Assembly (NCBI GenBank): GCA_030425425.1 | Contig: JAUIAO010000054.1 | Span: 1-41,321, forward strand | Origin: Bacteroidia bacterium | Lineage (GTDB): Bacteria; Bacteroidota; Bacteroidia; Cytophagales; Cyclobacteriaceae | Length of the DNA: 41,321 bases | Reading direction: 5' to 3' | Shown: in pieces, positions 1 through 8,403 of the stretch | Position numbering within the stretch: the first letter of the stretch is position 1 | Layout of the letters: the number at the start of each line of letters is the position of its first letter | Notes under the pieces: generated by a model | What the model saw: only the letters and a program-made list of their open reading frames with translations | Told to the model about the DNA's origin: nothing | The model's database searches: none | Position numbers and translations under genes: made by a program

Positions 1-1
1 T

Positions 2-568
2 CAACCATTATCAGCCGATGGGAAACTCTGGATAGTACTATCGATCTCTGCATTCAGCAACTCGCAAGATACCATTGCCAAATTCAACAGAATCATAAAC
101 GAAATTCTGTAACTTGACAAAGTAGGAGTAGTATTCATTAAAGAAATCGTGCCAAAACCAGCCATTACATTTGTGGCCAATACTATATTCAAAGAGTGGT
201 ATCAGACACTACCAATGAATCATGACTGGCAAAAAGAACCAACTAGCCAAACCATCAGCTATCAATGGGGGAGCACAAGCGAAGTGTCCGTCCGCATTGG
301 ATTAGAGGCAGAGGAAATGATAGCTGGATCTGAAGAAGAATTCATTGCTGAGCATTATTGGGGATATAGCCAGTCCAGAAAACAAACTTTCGAATATGAA
401 GTGAAGCATCCAAAATGGAAGATATACCCTGTTACAGAGTTTTCTATCAATTTGGATTTCGAGTCAAATTATGGTAGAGATTTTGAAATACTAAATCATC
501 AAAAGCCTCAGAGTGTATTGCTTGCTGAGGGCTCTGAAATTGCTGTGTTGAACAAAACGAATCTATAA
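2..568 (+). pseudogene. broken DUF2071 (YqjF-like) gene, 5' end outside the window
   Basis: The reading frame from 113 to 568 encodes the C-terminal half of a DUF2071 protein. It shows the family's GVVFIKEIVPKPAI stretch, then EEFIAEHYWGYS and EYEVKHPKWK. The same frame is also open from base 2 and reads DGKLWIVLSISAFSNS, which matches the family's upstream DGKxYVSLVGFxFxNT segment. Between the two, an in-frame TAA at 110-112 interrupts the frame, and the conserved NLRFYV-type strand expected there is missing. That points to a deletion plus a nonsense codon. A GTG at 149 could start a truncated product but would give half a domain. The stop codon directly abuts the stop of the convergent gene at 569. 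The function of the family is not established. A sequencing error cannot be excluded. Confidence 0.65.
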
Positions 569-2233
569 TTATTCGTCTTCCCTCTCCAATTTCATCAAAA
601 TGTTATGATCAATCCTCACGGAGGTAGCCGTGCGTGGGAGTTCTAGCTCTTGTTCATCCTGTGTAGGTGTGATGGTAAGAACTTGATTGCCAAAGTCGAG
701 TTTTATTTCGAGCTGATTAAACCCAGGAAGTGTTTTTTTCCAGTGATAATAAAGTCTTCCATTGAGAATAGTAAAGTGTAGCTCAGGAATTTGGTAGTGA
801 TATAGATATTGCTCAAAAAACCAATTATAATTTTTGGTGGTCTTTTCATTTACCACATCGATGAAGTCCTGAGAATCAACTACCTGATATCTAAAGCGAT
901 AGTAAAAAGTCCTGATAATATCAAAAAATAATTCATCACCAACTTGCTGTCTGAGAGTGTGTAGTATCCAGGCACCTTTCACATAAACGTCACTACTTTT
1001 TCTGAAATGAAACCAACGCCTATCTGGAAAACTTACCACTGGATATTTGTTATTGATCGTATGCTGATAAAAATTCAAAAGCTGATCTGCACAGTTTTCA
1101 CAATCAGTTTTTTCTAAAAATAAGTATTCAGAGTAGGTGGCAAATCCTTCCTGAATCCAAACATCTGAAAGGTCAGCCACAGAAATTGCATTTCCCCACC
1201 ATTCATGAGCTGTCTCATGTATAATGATATAATCGTAAGTATCATATAAATCATTTTTGAAGCCACTGCCGTAAGCAATAGCACTTTGATGCTCCATACC
1301 TTCATATGGTGCTTCGATCAACTTAAAACCATCTTCTTTCCAGGGATATGGACCAATGATTTTTTCGAAAGCATGAATCACTTCCTCTACTTGTTTGAAA
1401 TGACTGGTGGCTTTTTCTTTATTTTTAGGCAGGACGTAATATTCCAGACTAATCGAGTCACCTGTAATTGAAGGTAAATTATTACTGATTGACTCAAAGT
1501 CACCCAAATAAAATGTCACATTATACACATTGATTGGTTGAGAAATTTTCCAGTTGTAGGTAGTCTTTTCTTCTTGATTATCAGTGCTTTGTAGTACTCC
1601 GTTGCTAATGGCTTTTACCATATTTGGTACAGTGAGGTGAACATCCATGCTATCAGGCTCATCTGAAGTGTGATCCTTGCAAGGCCACCAAATACTAGCA
1701 CCTTCAGACTCACAGGTTACACCAGCCCAGGGCAAATTATTATCATCTTTATCCCAAACAAAGCCACCTTTCCATGGCGGTTTTTTAGCTTTTTTAGGCT
1801 TTCCTGAATAAGTAATTTGAATTCTGAATGGCTCACTCTCTAGTGTGTTTCTAACAATGAAAACACCTCGTTGATCTCTGGAATAAACCAACTCTTCACC
1901 GGTCCAGGCATCCTTGAGAGACGAAATCTCGAAGTTTTGATCTAGATCTAATTGAAACATATCGAAATCTGATAGAGCAGTTGCGTGCATTGTTACACTG
2001 CCAGAAATGAATTTCTTTTTGGGATCAATGTCCAGATCAAGGTTATAATAAGAAACATCATAGCTGCTCCTCATTGGCGTCAATTCGCCCAGCATGATCG
2101 TTTCCTTATCGAATTTGGGAGGTTTGTTTGGTTCCTCGGGATTTGGGATGGTTTTGTAGTACCCAAGCAAAGAGCAGCCATGTAACATGACTGACCATAA
2201 AATCAAAAATAACCATGGGCGGAAATTCTGCAT
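569..2233 (-). CDS. M1 family metallo-aminopeptidase, lipoprotein
   Basis: This 554-residue protein is a gluzincin aminopeptidase that should remove N-terminal residues from peptides in the periplasm or at the cell surface. A lipoprotein signal ends in MLHGC with the lipidated cysteine at residue 20. The zinc site is HETAHEWWG (339-347) with the third ligand E362 in WIQEGF. The exopeptidase motif, usually GxMEN, is GMEHQ (312-316), so the Asn that normally follows Glu is replaced by His. A YVKGAW segment further on carries the likely catalytic Tyr. The protein is shorter than classical PepN and lacks its C-terminal helical domain. It is monocistronic and convergent with the broken DUF2071 gene. 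The family assignment is firm; substrate and partner are unknown. Confidence 0.92.
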   Translation of the reverse strand: MQNFRPWLFLILWSVMLHGCSLLGYYKTIPNPEEPNKPPKFDKETIMLGELTPMRSSYDVSYYNLDLDIDPKKKFISGSVTMHATALSDFDMFQLDLDQNFEISSLKDAWTGEELVYSRDQRGVFIVRNTLESEPFRIQITYSGKPKKAKKPPWKGGFVWDKDDNNLPWAGVTCESEGASIWWPCKDHTSDEPDSMDVHLTVPNMVKAISNGVLQSTDNQEEKTTYNWKISQPINVYNVTFYLGDFESISNNLPSITGDSISLEYYVLPKNKEKATSHFKQVEEVIHAFEKIIGPYPWKEDGFKLIEAPYEGMEHQSAIAYGSGFKNDLYDTYDYIIIHETAHEWWGNAISVADLSDVWIQEGFATYSEYLFLEKTDCENCADQLLNFYQHTINNKYPVVSFPDRRWFHFRKSSDVYVKGAWILHTLRQQVGDELFFDIIRTFYYRFRYQVVDSQDFIDVVNEKTTKNYNWFFEQYLYHYQIPELHFTILNGRLYYHWKKTLPGFNQLEIKLDFGNQVLTITPTQDEQELELPRTATSVRIDHNILMKLEREDE

Positions 2234-2303
2234 ATAGCTTCCTTTGAGGAATGAAGTGGCGAATTTAGGTCTTAAAATTCACTTGAGGCAGATGGTTAGT
2301 GTT

Positions 2304-2570
2304 TTATAGCCTTCTTTTCGGTGCTTCAAACTTGAATTCTACTTTATCGATGATTACTGGGTCGTACGCTTTTTTCTGTTTTGCGCCAGATAAGAAAACT
2401 ACCAGGCTTATTAGTATCAATAGAGCAACTAAAATCATCACAATCCGAACAATCATGTTCGATCTTTTTCGCATTTGATAGCGCTTTTCTATCGCTTCGA
2501 AGTTTTGGAATCGTTCTGTACCAGAACGTTTGAAAAGCTGTCTTCTAATTCTGAAATCGTACCTAGTCAT
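2304..2570 (-). CDS. small single-pass membrane protein cotranscribed with the ECF sigma factor
   Basis: This 88-residue protein has a basic, arginine-rich N-terminal half (1-39), one hydrophobic helix (about 40-64) and a short tail with KVEFKFEAPKRRL at the end. Its ATG overlaps the end of the sigma factor gene by 8 bases, so the two are almost certainly cotranscribed and translationally coupled. The position after an ECF sigma gene is where an anti-sigma factor often sits. However, it has no zinc-binding HxxxCxxC motif, and the soluble part is too short for a classical anti-sigma domain. I do not recognise a family. A membrane tether or modulator of the sigma factor is only an inference. 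Confidence 0.8.
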   Translation of the reverse strand: MTRYDFRIRRQLFKRSGTERFQNFEAIEKRYQMRKRSNMIVRIVMILVALLILISLVVFLSGAKQKKAYDPVIIDKVEFKFEAPKRRL

Positions 2571-3114
2571 GCTTCACCTCCAATCTTTTCCTTAGCTTGT
2601 TCAATAACCGGTATAGTTTCATTTTCACAGCACTTTCAGACATGTTCAGCAAAATAGCAATTTCTCTGAAAGTCTGTGATTCAAAGTATTTCAATTCTAT
2701 TAATTGAAGATCGTCCTCTTGAAGATCGTTGAGAATGGAGATGAGTCTATCCTGTGAAAGGTTGAGCCAATGATCACGGATTTCGTCATGTTCCAGTAGT
2801 TTGTCTTCTTCTATCACGAAAACCCATTTTTGGTCTCTATAATGCTTTTTGATTTCATTTAGAGCAATCACATAAAGCCAGCTGATGAATGGTTTACCTA
2901 TCCATTGGTATTTTGGCAAACTGATCATCGCTTTGTAAAAAGTCTGCGAACACAGGTCGTCTGCCAGGCTTTCATCATCCGTCCGCCTGAAGATGTATCG
3001 AAAAATCCGTCCATGATACTTTTTGTAGAGTGGCTCAAAATGCCTGATGTCGTTTTTGGCGGCAGCAATCCATTTTTGATCTTCATTAAGGGTATGGTCA
3101 GGCTCGTCTGTCAT
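2563..3114 (-). CDS. ECF-type RNA polymerase sigma factor (sigma-70 family)
   Basis: The protein of about 183 residues directs RNA polymerase to a stress or envelope regulon. Region 2 is visible in YHGRIFRYIFRR and the following SLADDLCSQTFYKAM, which resembles the core-binding and -10 recognition helices. Region 4 is the C-terminal HTH TFREIAILLNMSESAVKMKL. I chose the ATG at 3114; the frame stays open to 3213, but that extension is hydrophobic, unlike a sigma N-terminus, and runs into the divergent exbD gene. The downstream gene overlaps by 8 bases. The sigma gene and two exbD genes are divergent from one intergenic region, which suggests, but does not show, a role in envelope or TonB-type energy transduction. 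Confidence 0.88.
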   Translation of the reverse strand: MTDEPDHTLNEDQKWIAAAKNDIRHFEPLYKKYHGRIFRYIFRRTDDESLADDLCSQTFYKAMISLPKYQWIGKPFISWLYVIALNEIKKHYRDQKWVFVIEEDKLLEHDEIRDHWLNLSQDRLISILNDLQEDDLQLIELKYFESQTFREIAILLNMSESAVKMKLYRLLNKLRKRLEVKHD

Positions 3115-3246
3115 CAGTGTTATAATCCAGAGACTTTGTTTAGTCACAACGAGTGACTGTGGGATTATCGTATAATTGGCCAAAAGCCAAAAGAATGTGA
3201 CTATTTGCTTCAACAGGATTATAGCATTGAATCAATCTTGAAAAAC

Positions 3247-3789
3247 ATGAGATCGAAAAACCTGAAACAAGAACCTATCAATTCTGGCTCCATGGCAGAT
3301 ATTGCCTTTCTTCTGTTGATTTTCTTTTTAGTTTCTACTACACTGGCCCAGGAAAAGGGATTGTCTCTTTTACTACCACCTAAAACTGAAGAGAAAATAG
3401 ATGTCCCAATTCATGAGCGGAATCTTTACAAGATTCTCATCAACTCGCAGAACCAGTTCTTAATCAATAATGAGCCAAAAACCAGTTTGGAAGGAGTGAA
3501 GGAAGAGGTTCGGAAGTTTGTGATGAATAATGGGGCTGATCCGAATCTATCGATTAACCCTGAAAAAGCCATTGTATCCATCAAAGCCAATAGAGGAACG
3601 GAATATAAATATTTCGTGGAAGTGCTGGATGAAGCCAAGGCGGCTTATTATGAAATCTATGCAGAACGCGTTGGGTTGACTGCAGAGCAATACCGGGCAA
3701 TCAATCATGATGACCCGATTGAGTATGATATGTATCTGAAAGGAAAGGAGGGGATTCCCATGAATATTTCCATCGCACAACCAGATTGA
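3247..3789 (+). CDS. ExbD/TolR family biopolymer transport protein (first copy)
   Basis: ExbD proteins form the proton-motive stator with ExbB and energise TonB or Tol systems in the inner membrane. The single N-terminal membrane helix carries the essential aspartate in GSMADIAFLLLIFFLVSTT, followed by a periplasmic domain of about 140 residues. I prefer the ATG at 3247 (product about 180 residues) because the helix then sits close to the N-terminus as is usual; a TTG at 3205 would add 14 residues. The periplasmic domain contains YKYFVEVLDEAKAA, typical of Bacteroidetes ExbD. A second exbD follows after about 105 bases, but there is no exbB (three-helix MotA/TolQ-like) gene anywhere in the window, although Bacteroidetes usually keep exbB just upstream. 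Confidence 0.9.
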   Translation: MRSKNLKQEPINSGSMADIAFLLLIFFLVSTTLAQEKGLSLLLPPKTEEKIDVPIHERNLYKILINSQNQFLINNEPKTSLEGVKEEVRKFVMNNGADPNLSINPEKAIVSIKANRGTEYKYFVEVLDEAKAAYYEIYAERVGLTAEQYRAINHDDPIEYDMYLKGKEGIPMNISIAQPD

Positions 3790-3894
3790 CCCACAAGAAA
3801 ATATAAACCACAGAGATTGGGAGAGCTCTGAGTATTAGCTAATGAAGATCATATTCTAGTAAAACTCCGCTATCTCTTTTTCCCAGCGGAAGGA

Positions 3895-4359
3895 ATGATA
3901 TTAAATCAATTGAACATGTTTAGAAAAAAATCAAAGAAACAAACCGAGATCACCACTGCTGCATTGCCAGACATTGTATTCCTTTTGTTGTTCTTTTTTA
4001 TGGTGAGTGCAACTATACGTCCACCGGAAGAATTGCTCAAAACCAAACTCCCTCAGGCAGACGCGATTAGTAAAGTCAATCGAAAAGAGCTAATCAGGGA
4101 AATCAACATTGGTATTCCGAAAAACGCTCAGTTTGGTACGGAACCAAAAATATCTGTGGAGAGCCGCTTCATTGACGTGGAGGATGTCTCCCGGTGGGCC
4201 GTAGAGCAAAAAGAATCTTTACCTGAAAACCTTAAAGACCATATGATTGTGTTGATTCGTTCGGATGAGCTGGTTCATATGGGGCTGATCGCTGATATAC
4301 AGGAAGAACTGAAAAAAGTCAATGCCAGAAAGGTGGTTTACAGGACTTTAGAGGAGTGA
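3895..4359 (+). CDS. ExbD/TolR family biopolymer transport protein (second copy)
   Basis: This is a 154-residue ExbD paralogue. The N-terminal helix has the conserved aspartate in LPDIVFLLLFFFMVSATI, followed by RPPEELLKTKLP and a periplasmic domain ending in KVNARKVVYRT, the usual ExbD C-terminal strand. Two start codons are possible: ATG at 3895, preceded closely by a GGAAGGA Shine-Dalgarno-like stretch, and ATG at 3916. The spacer to the first exbD holds a short stem-loop (TCCGCT/AGCGGA, about 3866-3891). The pair probably forms heteromeric ExbD with an ExbB encoded elsewhere. It is convergent with rlmF and ends one base before that gene's stop. Confidence 0.9.
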   Translation: MILNQLNMFRKKSKKQTEITTAALPDIVFLLLFFFMVSATIRPPEELLKTKLPQADAISKVNRKELIREINIGIPKNAQFGTEPKISVESRFIDVEDVSRWAVEQKESLPENLKDHMIVLIRSDELVHMGLIADIQEELKKVNARKVVYRTLEE

Positions 4360-4360
4360 T

Positions 4361-5317
4361 TTATACCTTCCACCTGCTCAGTTTCCACTCTTTCTGTTGT
4401 GCTTTGGTCAGAAATGTCCAGGTGACGATTCTGCTGGTTTTGTTTCCTTGACCCATCGGGATCGTATGATGCTGAGTAGCTCCGGCGTTTTCCAGCTGAT
4501 GATAAATGGCTTTGAGATGGGTTTCTTTTGAAACGAGAGATGAGAACCAATAAACGCTTGCCCCAAACTTCCTGCTTTGCTTGATATAGTTACGGATAAA
4601 CTGTTTTTCACCACCTTCACACCAGAGCTCATTGGATTGCCCTGAAAAATTGAGATCGGCATTTTTCACTTTTTCTCCAGTCAGGTTACTCACTTTCCGA
4701 TTGGTGCCTTTTTGTGCTTCTTCTGCCGAACTGTGAAAAGGAGGGTTGCAAACGGTGAGATCAACTTTCTCTTCATGATTTAGGATTCCGTAGAGGATGT
4801 CTTTCGGATTGCTTTGCAGTCTAAGTTCAATGTTTTGCAAAGAATTATTTTGATCTATGATTTGCTGAGATGACTCCAGAGAATTAGCATCAATGTCTGA
4901 CCCGATAAATGACCAGCCATATTCAGTCGCACCAATAATCGGATAGATTAGGCTTGCCCCAACCCCAATGTCCAAACATTTGATTTTGGGTCCAACAGGC
5001 ATTCTTCCAAAATTGTTACTTGTCAGCCAGTCAGCCATGTGATGAATATAATCCGCACGACCAGGAATGGGAGGACACAGGTTTCCCTCTGGTATTTCCC
5101 AGAAGCCAATACCATATTGTTGTTTGAGTAGGGCTTTATTCAGAGTCAAAACAGCCTTAGGGTCAGCGAAATTTATGGAAGGCTCTCCTTTGAGATTGGG
5201 AGTAACGAAAGACTGAAGTTCTGGTGAGGAAGCAACTAAAGCCTCAAAGTCATATCTACCCGTGTGCTTGTTGCGAGGATGGAGGTTGGCGATTTTCTTG
5301 GGTTGCTTTTTGGACAT
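4361..5317 (-). CDS. rlmF: 23S rRNA (adenine-1618-N6)-methyltransferase RlmF
   Basis: The 318-residue enzyme transfers a methyl group from S-adenosylmethionine to the N6 of A1618 in 23S rRNA, in the cytoplasm. The N-terminus has the family signature LHPRNKHTGRYDF. The SAM-binding motif I is LDIGVGAS (115-122). The catalytic NPPFH motif (191-195) is typical of N6-adenine methyltransferases. Length and order of motifs match E. coli RlmF (YbiN). The conserved PPIPGRADYIHH segment (82-93) is present. The gene stands alone, divergent from the HigBA operon, so the short region 5318-5429 must hold both promoters. Confidence 0.94.
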   Translation of the reverse strand: MSKKQPKKIANLHPRNKHTGRYDFEALVASSPELQSFVTPNLKGEPSINFADPKAVLTLNKALLKQQYGIGFWEIPEGNLCPPIPGRADYIHHMADWLTSNNFGRMPVGPKIKCLDIGVGASLIYPIIGATEYGWSFIGSDIDANSLESSQQIIDQNNSLQNIELRLQSNPKDILYGILNHEEKVDLTVCNPPFHSSAEEAQKGTNRKVSNLTGEKVKNADLNFSGQSNELWCEGGEKQFIRNYIKQSRKFGASVYWFSSLVSKETHLKAIYHQLENAGATQHHTIPMGQGNKTSRIVTWTFLTKAQQKEWKLSRWKV

Positions 5318-5380
5318 GACTTTGTGTATTGAGCAAAGTTGGTATAATTGGTTTAATCGAGGAAATTAAAATATCAAACA

Positions 5381-5404
5381 GATAGTATCGAATGTCGATA
5401 GTAT
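5381..5404. promoter_or_regulatory. palindromic operator candidate of the higBA operon
   Basis: TATCGA-ATG-TCGATA at 5386-5400 is a perfect 6+6 palindrome with a 3-base centre. It overlaps a direct repeat of GATAGTAT at 5381-5388 and 5397-5404. HigA-type antitoxins bind palindromes just upstream of their operon, so this is the natural autoregulatory site. It starts about 45 bases before the higB start codon. Confidence 0.6.
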
Positions 5405-5417
5405 TGCTTTGTGTTAT

Positions 5418-5425
5418 TATATTTG
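5418..5425 (+). promoter_or_regulatory. possible Bacteroidetes -7 promoter element of higBA
   Basis: TATATTTG fits the Bacteroidetes -7 consensus TAnnTTTG exactly. It lies only 4 bases before the higB ATG, so the transcript would be leaderless or almost so. A clear -33 TTG at normal spacing is not evident. A weaker TATAATTG at 5343-5350 is an alternative. Confidence 0.35.
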
Positions 5426-5429
5426 AGGA

Positions 5430-5711
5430 ATGATTATCAGTTTTGGATGTAAGTACACGGAGAAAATTTGGAAAGGAGAGCATTCAAATACATGGAATAG
5501 TCAGATTGTGAATATTGCCCTAAGAAAATTGTTCATGGTAAATGCTGCGAATAATATTAAAGATTTAATGATTCCGCCCTCAAATCGGCTGCACAAGTTA
5601 CAAGGCGATATGAGTGAATATTGGTCGATTAGCGTGAATATGCAATGGAGAATTATTTTTAAATGGGAGGAAGGTGAAGCATCCGACGTACAACTTGTAG
5701 ATTATCACTAG
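5430..5711 (+). CDS. higB: HigB-type mRNA interferase toxin (RelE superfamily)
   Basis: The 93-residue toxin would cleave mRNA on the ribosome until neutralised by the adjacent antitoxin. It shows the HigB layout: an N-terminal MIISFGCKYTEKIW helix region, the central LRKLFMVNAANNIKDL, then PPSNRLHKLQGD and YWSISVNMQWRIIFKW, which contains the conserved RIIF(K/R)W strand. It ends in VQLVDYH, and His92/Tyr91-type residues are usual at the active site of this family. The toxin-first gene order with only two bases before the antitoxin gene is the hallmark of higBA. The ATG follows a promoter-like element almost directly. Confidence 0.9.
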   Translation: MIISFGCKYTEKIWKGEHSNTWNSQIVNIALRKLFMVNAANNIKDLMIPPSNRLHKLQGDMSEYWSISVNMQWRIIFKWEEGEASDVQLVDYH

Positions 5712-5713
5712 AA

Positions 5714-6010
5714 ATGGAAATGAAAACGAACATACACCCGGGAGAAATACTAAAAGAAGAGTTCTTGTCACCTATGAATTTGACGGCATATAAGTTGGCC
5801 AAATCAATTGGTGTTCAACAAACCAGAATAAGCCAGATTCTCAATGAAAAACGTTCGATTACAGCAGATACTGCTATTCGCCTTTCTAAATTTTTTGGGA
5901 CTACTGAGGAGTTTTGGATGAACCTTCAGAGAGAATATGATTTGAGAAAGGCTCATTCAGAGAAGGATCCCGAGTTTTCGCAAATCGAACACTTTGAGTT
6001 TCAAGGTTAA
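5714..6010 (+). CDS. higA: HigA-type antitoxin, HTH-XRE family
   Basis: The 98-residue antitoxin binds the HigB toxin and represses the operon. The N-terminus reads HPGEILKEEFLSPMNLTAYK, the standard HigA start, followed by the XRE helix-turn-helix LAKSIGVQQTRISQILNEKR (about 29-48) and TADTAIRLSKFFGTTEEFW. The gene begins two bases after the higB stop, so both are translated from one transcript. The palindrome at 5386-5400 is the likely operator. Stability function, phage defence or persistence roles are all possible; the sequence does not distinguish them. Confidence 0.93.
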   Translation: MEMKTNIHPGEILKEEFLSPMNLTAYKLAKSIGVQQTRISQILNEKRSITADTAIRLSKFFGTTEEFWMNLQREYDLRKAHSEKDPEFSQIEHFEFQG

Positions 6011-6051
6011 CAAGTAGGTATTATAGATTTTTTTAGCGGATTAAAGAATTT

Positions 6052-6453
6052 CTAAAACTCACCTGGGCCACAAACTGCTATCTGCTGTTCCTGATACTTT
6101 TGATAAGTATCTACACCGAGTCTAATAGTGTTGAAGAATAGCACTACACTCATGACTATGATCGTGTAAAAAAATGTCTTGTGTTTTTTGAATTGGAAAG
6201 ACATGAGCAAATTAACAACCATCCACACAAAAGAGACAAGGGCAATGAAAGTGGACTTTTCTACTTCTGAAACCACTTTATAGTCAAAACCAACAATAAC
6301 AATCACTCCAGTGAAGAACAATGCGGCCAGACCCACAGCCCCGGTGAAAAGAATTCCGGATAGTATGTTGAGCAGTGTTTTCAAGATGTTCGAGATTTCA
6401 TGTTCTGGATTTATGCGAAGGTAGGATGTATTGTAATAATTGGTATCAACCAC
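6052..6453 (-). CDS. hypothetical membrane protein with three to four helices
   Basis: The 133-residue protein begins with a polar stretch (1-20) and then has a long hydrophobic block (about 28-56, room for one or two helices), a helix at FIALVSFVWMVVNLLMSF and another at FFYTIIVMSVVLFFNTI. It ends with a short soluble tail. The start used is GTG at 6453; no upstream ATG is available in frame. I do not recognise a family. It is convergent with higA and divergent from the M1 aminopeptidase gene, so it is a single-gene unit. Confidence 0.7.
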   Translation of the reverse strand: MVDTNYYNTSYLRINPEHEISNILKTLLNILSGILFTGAVGLAALFFTGVIVIVGFDYKVVSEVEKSTFIALVSFVWMVVNLLMSFQFKKHKTFFYTIIVMSVVLFFNTIRLGVDTYQKYQEQQIAVCGPGEF

Positions 6454-6490
6454 TGATCAAAATGATACTATCAAAGTAAAAAGACTCTTT

Positions 6491-6498
6491 TACATTTG
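6491..6498 (+). promoter_or_regulatory. possible -7 element of the second M1 aminopeptidase gene
   Basis: TACATTTG matches TAnnTTTG and lies 21 bases before the preferred ATG at 6520. No TTG is seen at the normal -33 spacing, so support is partial. The element would be inside the coding region if the TTG at 6496 were the start, which argues for the ATG. Confidence 0.35.
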
Positions 6499-6519
6499 CC
6501 CAGATCAAATTTTACAGCA

Positions 6520-8379
6520 ATGACTAAATACTTACCTCTTTTATTACTTTTTGGCGTATTCGCATGTCAGCAACCGAAGGAAGAAATGAAAACAAAGATT
6601 ACACAAGACCCACATTCATTTGCTAAGCCAAATGAAGCAATCGTGAAGCACCTGTCGTGGGATGCTGTGGTCGATTTTGAAAATAAACAAATTCAAGCGA
6701 CGGCTACTTTCGATATTGAAACATCAGAGGGCGCGAAAGAATTGATCCTGGATACAAAAGCTCTGAGTATAGAAAGTGTGACTGCTGATGGGGAACCAGC
6801 TGAGTATTCTCTGGGAGAATATGTAGAGCATCTAGGAAAACCTCTGGTGATCAAAATAAGCTCAGAAACAAAGAAAGTCGCCGTGACTTATACTTCAAGC
6901 CCAGAGGCTGAGGCGCTGCAATGGCTTAGTCCACAGCAGACTGATGGTAAAGAGCTGCCGTTCTTATTTACACAATCACAGGCAATATTGGCCAGAAGCT
7001 GGATTCCATTGCAGGACTCTCCAGGAATCAGATTTACTTATGACGCCAAAGTGAAAGTCCCTCAGGGAATGCTTGCGTTGATGAGTGCCGAGAACCCAAC
7101 AGAAATGAACGATGAAGGTGTATATACCTTTAAAATGGAACAGCCGATTCCTGCTTATTTGATGGCTTTGTCTGCTGGAGATCTGAAATTTCAGTCTCTT
7201 GGAGCGAGAAGTGGAGTGTATGCTGAGCCGGGTGTTTTAGAATCAGCTGCTTTTGAATTTGAAGACACAGAAGCAATGATCGAAGCGGCAGAAAAGCTTT
7301 ATGGTCCGTATGCGTGGGATCGTTATGATTTGTTGGTATTACCACCGAGCTTTCCTTTTGGAGGAATGGAAAATCCACGATTGACTTTCGCAACTCCTAC
7401 GATTTTGGCAGGTGACAAGTCATTAGTCGCTCTTGTGGCGCACGAGTTGGCACATAGTTGGTCTGGAAATCTGGTAACCAATGCCACTTGGGATGATTTC
7501 TGGTTGAATGAAGGATTTACAGTTTACTTCGAAAACAGAATCATGGAGTCACTTTACGGTAGAGAATACTCTGAAATGTTAGCTCAATTGTCTTTGCAGG
7601 ACTTGAGAATAGAAGTAGATGAAATGCTGGCAGGTGAGCATCCAGAGGATACTAAATTGAAACTAGACTTGAAAGGAAGAAATCCTGATGATGGTGTTTC
7701 TTCTATTGCTTATGATAAAGGATATGAGTTTTTAAGATTGCTGGAAGAGACTGTGGGCAGAGAAGCATTTGATGTCTTCTTGAAAGAGTATTTTACCAAG
7801 AATGCTTTCAAAACAATGACCACAGAAGCATTTGTGGAATATATGAAAACTAACCTTTTGGATAAGAATGGGGTAGAGGTTTCTTCTGAGTTTTATAATG
7901 AGTGGATTTACGGTCAGGGACTTCCTGACAATGCTCCTGTTCCATCATCTAACAAATTTGCAATAGTAGAAGATGTGCTGGCAAAATGGAAAACTGGTGA
8001 GTCGATAGATCAATTGATTGTGAAGGACAATGACTGGAACACCCATCAGTGGTTACATTTCCTGAGAAATCTGCCAGAAACGATGACTGTTGAGCAGATG
8101 ACGACTTTGGATGATTATTTAGGATTTACAGCTTCTGGAAACAGTGAAATCACCCATGATTGGCTAAGGCATGTTGTGAAGAATAGCTATGAACCGGGAT
8201 ATGATAAACTGGAATCATTTCTTGTAAACGTGGGAAGAAGAAAATTTCTCACACCGCTATACCAGGACATGATGGATGCTGGAAAAACAGATATGGCGAT
8301 GGAGATATATACTAAGGCCAGACCCAACTACCACTTTGTATCTGTCAATTCAGTAGATAAGATTGTAGGCTGGGAATGA
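6520..8379 (+). CDS. M1 family aminopeptidase, LTA4-hydrolase-like lipoprotein
   Basis: With the ATG at 6520 the product has 619 residues and a lipoprotein signal ending in VFAC (Cys16). It is therefore exported and anchored in a membrane. The catalytic domain has the exopeptidase motif GGMEN (281-285), the zinc motif HELAHSW (308-314) and the third ligand Glu331 in WLNEGF. The region after about residue 470 (DDGVSSIAYDKGYEF, then helical repeats) corresponds to the C-terminal alpha-helical domain of leukotriene A4 hydrolase and aminopeptidase B-like enzymes. It should release N-terminal residues from peptides in nutrient acquisition. An upstream TTG at 6496 is open but would bury the signal peptide. 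A strong terminator follows. Confidence 0.94.
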   Translation: MTKYLPLLLLFGVFACQQPKEEMKTKITQDPHSFAKPNEAIVKHLSWDAVVDFENKQIQATATFDIETSEGAKELILDTKALSIESVTADGEPAEYSLGEYVEHLGKPLVIKISSETKKVAVTYTSSPEAEALQWLSPQQTDGKELPFLFTQSQAILARSWIPLQDSPGIRFTYDAKVKVPQGMLALMSAENPTEMNDEGVYTFKMEQPIPAYLMALSAGDLKFQSLGARSGVYAEPGVLESAAFEFEDTEAMIEAAEKLYGPYAWDRYDLLVLPPSFPFGGMENPRLTFATPTILAGDKSLVALVAHELAHSWSGNLVTNATWDDFWLNEGFTVYFENRIMESLYGREYSEMLAQLSLQDLRIEVDEMLAGEHPEDTKLKLDLKGRNPDDGVSSIAYDKGYEFLRLLEETVGREAFDVFLKEYFTKNAFKTMTTEAFVEYMKTNLLDKNGVEVSSEFYNEWIYGQGLPDNAPVPSSNKFAIVEDVLAKWKTGESIDQLIVKDNDWNTHQWLHFLRNLPETMTVEQMTTLDDYLGFTASGNSEITHDWLRHVVKNSYEPGYDKLESFLVNVGRRKFLTPLYQDMMDAGKTDMAMEIYTKARPNYHFVSVNSVDKIVGWE

Positions 8380-8403
8380 TCCAATAATTATCAACATTAA
8401 TAG

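Noticed and set aside
1-192. Minus-strand ORF with a lipoprotein-like SC motif
   Set aside because: It lies opposite the DUF2071 frame, which has clear family matches on the plus strand.
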